From Ancrocorticia sp039812645 (lineage in GTDB: Bacteria; Actinomycetota; Actinomycetes; Actinomycetales; Actinomycetaceae), in the NCBI GenBank assembly GCA_039812645.1, contig JBDIAV010000095.1, positions 1 through 11,702 on the forward strand: 11,702 nucleotides of DNA. The letters run 5' to 3'. The notes beneath the pieces are model-generated. The model did not search any database. It was given only the letters and a program-made list of their open reading frames with translations, and was not told where the DNA came from. Positions 1 through 5,970 of the stretch are shown here, one piece after another (position 1 is the first letter of the stretch; each line of letters starts with the position of its first letter). The position numbers and the translations under genes were made by a program.

Positions 1-33
1 GGGGCATCCACCCCTCTGTGACTCCTCAGCTTC

Positions 34-58
34 GGCCTCGAAAGCAAGCTTTCGGGCC
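34..58 (-). terminator. Hairpin directly after glpK stop
   Basis: An inverted repeat pairs GGCC-(T)-CGAAAG (34-44) with CTTTCGGGCC (49-58) around a 4-nt loop, with one bulged base. It starts next to the glpK stop codon (59-61), so it is well placed to end the glpK transcript on the minus strand. No U-tract follows, which is common for actinobacterial terminators. The stem could work in either direction, and what lies to its left is outside the window. Confidence 0.55.
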
Positions 59-1582
59 TCACCTTACGTCGTCATCAACCCACTCGAGGGTCTTGGTGAC
101 GGCCTTCTTCCACATGCGCAGCTGGCGATCACGCTCAGCAGCATCCATGTCCGGAGTCCAGCGCTTAGCTTCGTTCCAGTTGTCAATGACATCCTGCTCG
201 CCATCCCAGAAGCCGACGGCGATACCGGCGGCGTAGGCGGCACCGAGGGCGGTGGTCTCCGCAACCTCGGGCAGAATCACCGGGGTATCGAGGATATCGG
301 CCTGGAACTGCATGAGCAGGTTGTTGGCGGTCATGCCGCCGTCGACGCGCAGCTCGGCAAGCTTGACTCCAGAATCAGCTTCCATGGCGTCCAGAACCTC
401 GCGGGTCTGGAAAGCGGTGGCTTCTAGAGCGGCACGGGCAATGTGGGCCTTGGTGTTGTAACGGGTCATGCCAACGATGGCGCCGCGGGCATCACCGCGC
501 CAGTGCGGAGCGAACAGGCCGGAGAAAGCGGGGACGAAGTAGACGCCGCCGTTGTCCTCAACGCTGGCGGCCAGTGCCTCCACATCCGGAGCAGTCGCGA
601 CGATCTCCAGGTTGTCGCGCAGCCACTGGATGAGCGAACCGGTCACGGCGATGGAACCTTCAAGCGCGTACTTGGTCGGCTGGTCGCCGATCTTGTAGCA
701 CACGGTGGTGATGAGGCCGTTCTCGGACATCTGCGGTTTCTCGCCCGTGTTCATGAGCATGAAGCAGCCGGTGCCGTAGGTGTTCTTTGCCATGCCGGGG
801 GTAAAGCATGCCTGACCGAAGGTGGCAGCCTGCTGATCGCCCAGATCGCCCGCGATCGGGACATCGTAGAGAAGGCCGGCGGGGCGACCCACGCCATACA
901 CCTCAGAGGAGGACTTGATCTCCGGGAGCAGGGACATGGGGATGCCCGCGATTTCGCAGATATCCTCGCGCCATTGCAGCGTCTCAAGATCCATGAGCAT
1001 GGTGCGGGAAGCATTCGTTACGTCGGTGACGTGGACGCCGCCTTCGACCCCGCCCGTCATCTGCCAGATCACCCAGGTGTCCGGGTTACCGAAGGCCAAC
1101 TCGCCACGCTCGGCGCGCTCGCGAACGCCCTCGACGTTCTCCAGGATCCACATGATCTTGGTGATCGAGGCGTAGGTGGAGAGGGTCTCACCAACGATGG
1201 GACGGAAGCGATCAGGGCCGCCGTCCGCAGCAAGGCGGTCAACGAGATCCTGGGAGCGGGTGTCCTGCCATACGATGGCGTTGTACACAGGCTCGCCGGT
1301 CTTGCGATCCCAGATGATGGTGGTTTCGCGCTGGTTGGTGACGCCAACAGCGACGATGTCATCCTTATTGGCCTGTCCGTTGGCGAGAGCAAGACCAACA
1401 GTCTGGCGGACGTTGTTCCAGATCTCCACGGGATCGTGCTCAACCCAGCCCGCATGGGGGAAGATCTGAGCGTGCTCCAGCTGGCCCGAAGCGACATTCT
1501 GTCCCGCGTGATTGAACAGAATGGTGCGCGAGGATGTGGTGCCCTGATCGATGGCCAGGACGTACTTATTTTCAGTCGTCAT
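59..1582 (-). CDS. glpK: Glycerol kinase
   Basis: ATP:glycerol 3-phosphotransferase of the FGGY kinase family, cytosolic; it converts glycerol to sn-glycerol 3-phosphate, the substrate of the GlpABC enzyme encoded upstream. From the ATG at 1582 the protein has 507 residues, close to the usual ~500. Visible motifs are the N-terminal phosphate-binding DQGTTSSR (12-19), NQRETT with R85/E86 and W105 and Y137 matching glycerol-contacting residues of E. coli GlpK, catalytic D249 in GDQQAA, and the FGGY signature region around 370-392. An in-frame ATG at 1654 would add 24 residues, but 1582 is preferred because GGAAAGGA (1589-1596) sits 6 nt upstream and the protein then begins at the conserved VLAIDQGT strand. 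It is separated from glpC by a terminator, so it is probably transcribed from its own promoter. Identity is very secure. Confidence 0.97.
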   Translation of the reverse strand: MTTENKYVLAIDQGTTSSRTILFNHAGQNVASGQLEHAQIFPHAGWVEHDPVEIWNNVRQTVGLALANGQANKDDIVAVGVTNQRETTIIWDRKTGEPVYNAIVWQDTRSQDLVDRLAADGGPDRFRPIVGETLSTYASITKIMWILENVEGVRERAERGELAFGNPDTWVIWQMTGGVEGGVHVTDVTNASRTMLMDLETLQWREDICEIAGIPMSLLPEIKSSSEVYGVGRPAGLLYDVPIAGDLGDQQAATFGQACFTPGMAKNTYGTGCFMLMNTGEKPQMSENGLITTVCYKIGDQPTKYALEGSIAVTGSLIQWLRDNLEIVATAPDVEALAASVEDNGGVYFVPAFSGLFAPHWRGDARGAIVGMTRYNTKAHIARAALEATAFQTREVLDAMEADSGVKLAELRVDGGMTANNLLMQFQADILDTPVILPEVAETTALGAAYAAGIAVGFWDGEQDVIDNWNEAKRWTPDMDAAERDRQLRMWKKAVTKTLEWVDDDVR

Positions 1583-1588
1583 TGACTG

Positions 1589-1596
1589 TCCTTTCC
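1589..1596 (-). promoter_or_regulatory. Ribosome binding site fixing the glpK start
   Basis: The minus strand reads GGAAAGGA followed by six bases and ATG at 1582. This good Shine-Dalgarno match favours the 1582 start over the longer in-frame start at 1654. Confidence 0.75.
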
Positions 1597-1608
1597 GAGG
1601 ACTATCAA

Positions 1609-1626
1609 CCACTGGGGTTCCAGTGG
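1609..1626 (-). promoter_or_regulatory. Perfect 7-bp dyad in the glpK leader
   Basis: CCACTGG (1609-1615) and CCAGTGG (1620-1626) form a perfect 7-bp stem around a 4-nt loop, ending about 26 nt upstream of the glpK start. It could be an mRNA hairpin near the ribosome binding site or a DNA operator. It does not cover the Shine-Dalgarno sequence and no T-run follows, so it does not look like a classical attenuator. Its function is unknown. Confidence 0.4.
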
Positions 1627-1660
1627 GTCGAGAGACTTCAAAGTGCGGAAGCACCCTGAA

Positions 1661-1678
1661 TTGATGGTATTTATCAAA
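1661..1678 (-). promoter_or_regulatory. Candidate glpK promoter region with a dyad
   Basis: On the minus strand this reads TTTGATAAATACCATCAA. GATAAA (1675-1670) matches four of six bases of the -10 consensus. The same bases form a dyad, TTGAT-N7-ATCAA (1661-1677), which could let a repressor cover the promoter. There is no convincing -35, which would suit activator-dependent initiation from the CRP-like site just upstream. Weakly supported. Confidence 0.3.
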
Positions 1679-1689
1679 CGAGCCAGCTT

Positions 1690-1705
1690 TGTGGCCGTGG
1701 CCACA
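1690..1705. promoter_or_regulatory. CRP/GlxR-like site, TGTG-N8-CACA
   Basis: The 18-bp sequence TTGTGGCCGTGGCCACAA (1689-1706) is an inverted repeat with 8-bp arms and a 2-bp centre. Its inner 16 bp fit the TGTG-N8-CACA core bound by CRP-family regulators such as GlxR of corynebacteria and mycobacterial CRP (established family knowledge). Its centre is about 115 nt upstream of the glpK start, roughly 35-42 bp upstream of a transcription start predicted from the nearby -10 candidate. No CRP gene is in the window, so the cognate protein is inferred. Confidence 0.45.
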
Positions 1706-1734
1706 AGTCTACCCGATTGACTTCACCATAAATA

Positions 1735-1767
1735 CCGTGACCTGCACCGTGAAAGTGCAGGTCACGG
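1735..1767 (-). terminator. Strong hairpin terminator after glpC
   Basis: A perfect 13-bp stem pairs 1735-1747 (CCGTGACCTGCAC) with 1755-1767 (GTGCAGGTCACGG) around a 7-nt loop. It begins 9 nt after the glpC stop on the minus strand and is followed by the T-rich TATTTATGG. This is the strongest hairpin in the window and fits intrinsic termination of glpABC. It implies that glpK is at least partly transcribed independently. Confidence 0.8.
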
Positions 1768-1775
1768 AGCTTTAT

Positions 1776-3050
1776 TTAACCGGAGACCTTCACACCGGCA
1801 GGGAGCTCAGACAATCCCAGCGCGGCATGGATGATCTCAATAGGATGAACCACTGCGGCTCCCGAACCCTTGCGGATCTGCCAACGGCAGGTTTCGGTAT
1901 CGCAGGTGGCCAACTGAGGATTGGTCTCCTTGATCATGTCGAAGAGCGGCTGGCCGACCTTCTGAGCGATGTCGTACTTTTCCTTTTTCAGACCGTAGGT
2001 ACCCGCAATGCCACAGCATGCCTGGCCGGACTCGATCACGGTGACGCCGGGGATGGCTTCCATGACCTCGATGGCAGGCTTGCCGATGCCCTGCGACTTC
2101 ACCTGGCACGGCTGGTGATAAGGAATCGTGATGTCGATGCGCTTCAGCTCATCCACCGGGAACTCGCCATCCTGCATGAGTTCGGCGAGGAACTCGGAGG
2201 TTTCGACCATTCGGCTGCCCACATCGGCCAGTTCCGGATCGTCGATACCCATGATCTCGTGTGCCTCATGGCGAACCATGCCGGCGCACGAGCCGGAAGA
2301 GGAGATGATGGTGAGGTCACGGCCTGCACTGCGCAGGTCGTCGGTCAGCTTGCGCACCAGCTTCGTGGCGCCGCCAAACAAACCATTCGACTGCTGGGCG
2401 AGGCCACAGCAGCCCTGCTTGGGCACGATAACCTCGTAGCCCAAATGCTCCAGCACCTCGACGGTGGCCTTGGACGTCTCGACCTCGAAGTAGTTGCCCG
2501 CGCAGCCGTGGAAGAACACCACGGGTCCGCGTGCGGGTACCTTCGGGTTGGGAGTTGAGCCGCCACGCTTCTTGAACCATCCGGCAAAGCTGCGTGTCTT
2601 AGCTACGGGCACCGGTGCATCCGCATGGACGCCCACCACGGCCTGAATGACCTTGCGCAGTGGCTTGACGCTGAGAGCGGCGTTGGCCACCGGAGCAACC
2701 GGGGTCAGCAACATGCCTTCAAGCTCGGTCTGGGTAATGAGCCTGTCACGGATGGGGAATCCATGATCTTCCTTCATCACCGCGCGGGCCTGCGCGTTGA
2801 TCTCGGCAATCTTGACGCCCTGGGGGCACACTGTTGTGCAGATGCCGCAGCCCGAGCAATAGTCCAGGCTGTAATCGACGGGCTTGCCGTCACGCAGACG
2901 TTCGGCCTGAGGACCCACGTATTTTGGACCGGGGAACAACGGGGTGACCGCTGCTACCGGGCACTGTGTCTCGCAGATGGTGCACTTGACACACTGGTCA
3001 AGGCTGGCACGCGCCAGCGAGGCGCGGGCGTGATCTAGAGAGCTGCTCAT
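1776..3050 (-). CDS. glpC: Anaerobic glycerol-3-phosphate dehydrogenase, Fe-S membrane-anchor subunit C
   Basis: GlpC carries electrons from the GlpA/GlpB catalytic pair to membrane quinone. The 424-residue protein has two N-terminal [4Fe-4S] ferredoxin motifs, C20-x2-C-x2-C-x3-C30 followed by P31 and C65-x2-C-x2-C-x3-C75 followed by P76. Two CCG-type cysteine-rich domains follow, with key residues C182, C213-C214 and C254 in the first and C314, C344-C345, C382 and C387 in the second. The second CCG domain and the tandem ferredoxin motifs are as expected for GlpC and related heterodisulfide-reductase-type subunits. No transmembrane helix is obvious, so membrane attachment is probably peripheral, as proposed for E. 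coli GlpC. The ATG at 3050 overlaps the glpB stop (ATGA, 4 nt), indicating translational coupling. It is followed by the 13-bp hairpin terminator. Other CCG-domain proteins exist, but the operon context settles the identity. Confidence 0.95.
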   Translation of the reverse strand: MSSSLDHARASLARASLDQCVKCTICETQCPVAAVTPLFPGPKYVGPQAERLRDGKPVDYSLDYCSGCGICTTVCPQGVKIAEINAQARAVMKEDHGFPIRDRLITQTELEGMLLTPVAPVANAALSVKPLRKVIQAVVGVHADAPVPVAKTRSFAGWFKKRGGSTPNPKVPARGPVVFFHGCAGNYFEVETSKATVEVLEHLGYEVIVPKQGCCGLAQQSNGLFGGATKLVRKLTDDLRSAGRDLTIISSSGSCAGMVRHEAHEIMGIDDPELADVGSRMVETSEFLAELMQDGEFPVDELKRIDITIPYHQPCQVKSQGIGKPAIEVMEAIPGVTVIESGQACCGIAGTYGLKKEKYDIAQKVGQPLFDMIKETNPQLATCDTETCRWQIRKGSGAAVVHPIEIIHAALGLSELPAGVKVSG

Positions 3051-4228
3051 GCGTTCCTCCTCAAGATTGCAGCAACCGCGGTGGCGGCGCTTCCTAGCGC
3101 GATACCTTCGCCTGACTTCTCGTGGGTGCGCTGAGCACCGGCAAGAAGCCCTCCGGCAGCGTGCAGGTTCTGATAAACGGGTGCTCCCTTAGCGGTAACC
3201 GGACGCATGTCCTTGTCCACACGCAGGCCAGCTGCGAAGAGTGGCTGGGGCTTGCCCCAGTAGTCTCCGTGCACGAGTTCCACACCGACTCCGGCTTCGA
3301 CCGGGAGATCAAAGACGGTCTCGGAGACCTTCCCGTACGAATCCAGTAGCAGAGCACCGGATTCGATGCCACCACCGGCGTAGACGACGGCGTCGGCTTT
3401 TATGTGCTTAACTGAGCCAGCGACCTGGACCTGGACGGCAGTAATCGTGCCATCGTGAGTGTCAGCGCCGATGGCCTTGGCGTTAAGGAACATGCGAATG
3501 CGCCTGTCCTGGCATTCCTGACGCAGTGCGTCATTCATTTCCAAACCGGGGATGGAGGGGGGAGGTAGCGGAATTTGGAAAACTGGAGCTTCCGCCGTTG
3601 CCTGGATGCGGGCCCAGGCATCCTCGCGAACTACCGCCGGGATACCGATGCGCTCACCCGTGCGAACCAACCGCGCTAGGCGGCGGCCGAGATCTTCGGC
3701 AGCGCTCGGTTCTGCTAGCAGTCGGGAGTAGGCGAGGGCGGTATCGCCCGTCGCAGACAGCTTGATGACCTCACCGCGCGCCTCGATGCCCTGGTCTGCC
3801 AGGTTTTCAGCGGCCAATCGCGGGTAGAAGTCCTTCAATCCGTCGAATCCAACAAGCAGGTAGCTTGCGCCCTTCTCAATGCGCCCATGTGCCATCGAGG
3901 CGGGGTAGAGGCCTGTGCGGCGCAGCGCGCCGAATGCCGTGGGTAGCACGGTGGTCTCTTCGAGATTGCCCTCCAATGGAATGACCTTGTTGAAGGCTGC
4001 TAAGCCAGCACGGATCGAATCTTCGGAGATGACATGGTAGGGATGCCCCTCGGGCAAATCCTTGACGGCGTCGAACGGGCGAGGCGCGTCGAGGATATCG
4101 ATGGTTCCTTGGCCGAGCTGGAGCCCACCGAAGCCGTAGGTGATGACGGTGACGTCAGCCCCGGCCTCTTTGAGCATCAGCGCGGCGGTCAGGCCAGCGA
4201 TGCCAGCACCGATAACTACAGTTCTCAC
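3047..4228 (-). CDS. glpB: Anaerobic glycerol-3-phosphate dehydrogenase subunit B
   Basis: Second flavin-type subunit of the anaerobic G3P dehydrogenase. The 393-residue protein opens with a Rossmann dinucleotide-binding motif, VVIGAGIAGLTAAL, with G7, G9 and G12 as the glycine positions. A second conserved region near the C-terminus (AAGGLLAGAQRTHEKSGEG followed by an IALGSAATAVAAI helix) is typical of flavin-dependent dehydrogenases. It is slightly shorter than E. coli GlpB (about 419 residues). The start is GTG at 4228, overlapping the glpA stop in a GTGA junction, with GGAGGAG a few bases upstream inside the end of glpA. It overlaps glpC by 4 nt at its own end, so glpABC are coupled in translation and the subunits should be made in similar amounts. 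Confidence 0.94.
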   Translation of the reverse strand: MRTVVIGAGIAGLTAALMLKEAGADVTVITYGFGGLQLGQGTIDILDAPRPFDAVKDLPEGHPYHVISEDSIRAGLAAFNKVIPLEGNLEETTVLPTAFGALRRTGLYPASMAHGRIEKGASYLLVGFDGLKDFYPRLAAENLADQGIEARGEVIKLSATGDTALAYSRLLAEPSAAEDLGRRLARLVRTGERIGIPAVVREDAWARIQATAEAPVFQIPLPPPSIPGLEMNDALRQECQDRRIRMFLNAKAIGADTHDGTITAVQVQVAGSVKHIKADAVVYAGGGIESGALLLDSYGKVSETVFDLPVEAGVGVELVHGDYWGKPQPLFAAGLRVDKDMRPVTAKGAPVYQNLHAAGGLLAGAQRTHEKSGEGIALGSAATAVAAILRRNA

Positions 4229-5862
4229 TTTGCTCCTCCTGCAGGTGCCGGTGCCGGGTGGCGGGTTGCCGAGGGGAGCTCGGATCCGCGCGGTAGTTCA
4301 GTGACGGGAAGGTCGTCCACGCTGAAGGTGGAATGGTAGATCCACTCGTCGAGTGCGGCCTCGCGTGCCTGGGCGCCGTTGAGAATTGGGTAAATACCTC
4401 CCCAGCGGTTCTTCATGAACAGGCGCAGCAGCTCCGTGGCCTGGGAGGCGCTCCAGCAGCCGTGTTCGTGGGCGATGCCCGCGGTACGGGATGCGCAGAA
4501 GCCACCTTGGCAGGGGCCCATGCCGATGCGCAGCTGGCGGCGAAGATCGTCAAAGGTGGCATCCGGCTGCTCGTCGAGCAGATCGGTGATCATCTTCTTC
4601 GTGACGATCTCACACTCGCAGATGATCGGATCCTTGTCCGGCAGGCCATGATCGGACTTCTTGGCTTTCTCCACCACTTCCAAGCGATGCGTGACCTTGT
4701 AGTTATGGCCTTCTGCCACAGGCTCGTCGGCCGTGCGGCACACCAGATTCTCGCCTAGCTCCTCGCAGACGGCATCAACCACGCGGGCCGCCATGAGGCG
4801 ATAGGTGGTCAACTTGCCGCCGGCAACGGTGATAAGACCCTTGACATCGTGGCGCACCACGCTCATGCCACGGGACATGTGGCGGGTGTCGTCCGCTGCC
4901 ACGCGGGTATCCTTGAGCAGTGGACGGGCACCGGCCCACACGTGTAGTGCGCGCGAATTGCGGAAGCCCGGGATGAGATCCTCGCCCGCATCGAGCATTT
5001 GCTGGACCTCGTCGTATTCGATCTTCAGGTGATCGGGATCCTCGGCGCGGACGTCCGTGGTACCGATAATGGACACCGTATGAACGGGGACCAGGATGTC
5101 GCCGTCGGCGGGATAAATGCACCGGTTGATCACCGAATTAACCAGGCGGTGATTCATCGCGATCATGATTCCACGGCCAGGAACGACTTCCACGCCGCTC
5201 TCGCCCGCCATCTTGACGATCTGACCGGCCCACGGACCAGCGGCATTGACCACGGCGCGGCATTCAATATGAACATCTTCGCCGGTTTTGTCCGCGTGGC
5301 ACACCACGCCGGAGACCGCGCCGTCGCGACTCTCGATCTTGGTGACCCGGTGGTACGTCAGACACTGGGCTCCGTAGGCTTTGGCCGATTCGACCGCGCC
5401 CCACACCATACGCCAGCCGTCGACGGTCCCGTCTTGGACCTCGAAAGCGCGGGCGATTCTGGGGTTGAGGCGAGGCTCACGGCGGAGAGCTTCCTTGACC
5501 GAAATTTCGGCCGTGGGGACTCCGGTTTCTTCGGCGCCTTTGAAGAAACGATCGGGGAATTCTTCGTCGTCGCCGGCAACGGAAACGAAAAGACCACCGG
5601 TAGCTTCAACGGCGTCGGGGTGGATACGAGTAAGGATGGCATTCTCTTCGGCACATTCGGTGGCCGAGTGAGGATCGGAGACGACGTACCGTCCTCCGGA
5701 ATGCAGGAGACCGTGGTAACGGCCTGTGGTTCCTTGACCGAGATCGACGCGCTCGACAAGGATAGCTTTCAATCCGCGCATTGCCGCATCACGAAGAACA
5801 CCGACTCCGGTAGCTCCTCCGCCGATGATGACGACGTCGCAGGTTAACTTTTTGGCTGACAC
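4225..5862 (-). CDS. glpA: Anaerobic glycerol-3-phosphate dehydrogenase, catalytic subunit A
   Basis: FAD-dependent catalytic subunit that oxidises glycerol 3-phosphate to dihydroxyacetone phosphate. At 545 residues it matches E. coli GlpA (about 542). The FAD-binding motif VVIIGGGATGVG lies at 10-21, with the DAO-type segment GRYHGLLHSGGRY at 47-59. The GlpA-specific C-terminal domain has a BFD-like [2Fe-2S] cysteine set: C415, C417, C451 and C456. Presence of this domain, and of glpB and glpC downstream, separates it from aerobic GlpD. The start is GTG at 5862. A stop codon (TAG) lies four codons upstream in frame, so no longer start is possible. The only Shine-Dalgarno-like bases touch the GTG, while a -10-like TAGAGT lies exactly 6 nt upstream, so a leaderless mRNA is likely. 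The C-terminal tail beyond about 525 is Pro/Ala rich and looks disordered. Confidence 0.96.
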   Translation of the reverse strand: MSAKKLTCDVVIIGGGATGVGVLRDAAMRGLKAILVERVDLGQGTTGRYHGLLHSGGRYVVSDPHSATECAEENAILTRIHPDAVEATGGLFVSVAGDDEEFPDRFFKGAEETGVPTAEISVKEALRREPRLNPRIARAFEVQDGTVDGWRMVWGAVESAKAYGAQCLTYHRVTKIESRDGAVSGVVCHADKTGEDVHIECRAVVNAAGPWAGQIVKMAGESGVEVVPGRGIMIAMNHRLVNSVINRCIYPADGDILVPVHTVSIIGTTDVRAEDPDHLKIEYDEVQQMLDAGEDLIPGFRNSRALHVWAGARPLLKDTRVAADDTRHMSRGMSVVRHDVKGLITVAGGKLTTYRLMAARVVDAVCEELGENLVCRTADEPVAEGHNYKVTHRLEVVEKAKKSDHGLPDKDPIICECEIVTKKMITDLLDEQPDATFDDLRRQLRIGMGPCQGGFCASRTAGIAHEHGCWSASQATELLRLFMKNRWGGIYPILNGAQAREAALDEWIYHSTFSVDDLPVTELPRGSELPSATRHPAPAPAGGAK

Positions 5863-5868
5863 CCTTTC

Positions 5869-5874
5869 ACTCTA
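5869..5874 (-). promoter_or_regulatory. Candidate -10 of glpA (leaderless promoter)
   Basis: The minus strand reads TAGAGT, six bases (GAAAGG), then the GTG start of glpA. This TANNNT-N6-start arrangement puts the predicted transcription start on the first base of the start codon, the usual geometry of leaderless actinobacterial genes. No good -35 is visible. Confidence 0.5.
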
Positions 5875-5908
5875 CCTATGTGTCGTGGGTCTCTAATACC
5901 AATTGAAT

Positions 5909-5931
5909 TATGTGCATATGTGCACGCGTGC
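5909..5931. promoter_or_regulatory. Operator cluster I between glpA and the SorC regulator
   Basis: TATGTGCA occurs twice in tandem (5909-5916 and 5917-5924). The second copy runs into the perfect 10-bp palindrome GCACGCGTGC (5922-5931). Within it, GTGCA-TATG-TGCAC (5912-5925) is a dyad. TGTG-N8-CACG (5911-5926) is one base off the CRP/GlxR core TGTG-N8-CACA. The cluster is centred about 55 bp upstream of the predicted glpA transcription start. It could bind the adjacent SorC regulator, a CRP-like protein, or both. Confidence 0.45.
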
Positions 5932-5939
5932 TTTGGGAG

Positions 5940-5963
5940 ATTGTGCAGCTCATCGTGCACAAT
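5940..5963. promoter_or_regulatory. Operator II, 24-bp dyad at the regulator gene start
   Basis: ATTGTGCA (5940-5947) and TGCACAAT (5956-5963) are perfect 8-bp inverted arms around an 8-bp spacer. The TGTGCA core is shared with cluster I. The dyad ends 7 bp before the GTG start of the regulator (5971), where binding would block transcription of the regulator gene, a typical autoregulatory layout. The binding protein is inferred from position only. Confidence 0.5.
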
Positions 5964-5970
5964 AGGGAAT

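Noticed and set aside
443..1585. 380-residue open frame on the plus strand opposite glpK
   Set aside because: It is the antisense shadow of a high-GC gene. The protein has no recognisable motif, while the minus strand encodes an unmistakable glycerol kinase over the same bases.
1583..1654. 24-residue N-terminal extension of GlpK from ATG 1654
   Set aside because: The ATG at 1582 has a well-spaced GGAAAGGA and gives the conserved N-terminus. The extension covers the leader hairpin.
1689..2558. 289-residue open frame on the plus strand opposite glpC
   Set aside because: It starts inside the glpC-glpK regulatory gap, runs through the terminator hairpin, and mirrors the glpC codon pattern. No Shine-Dalgarno sequence or motif supports it.
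4999..5847. 282-residue open frame on the plus strand opposite glpA
   Set aside because: Antisense shadow of glpA, without a domain signature.
5940..5963. Rho-independent terminator reading of the 24-bp dyad
   Set aside because: It lies between two divergent starts, has no T-run, and shares its half-site with nearby elements. An operator fits better.
5878..5970. 31-residue N-terminal extension of the SorC regulator from ATG 5878
   Set aside because: It would translate the operator region and add an unlike cysteine-rich segment before the normal family N-terminus. GTG 5971 gives the usual length.
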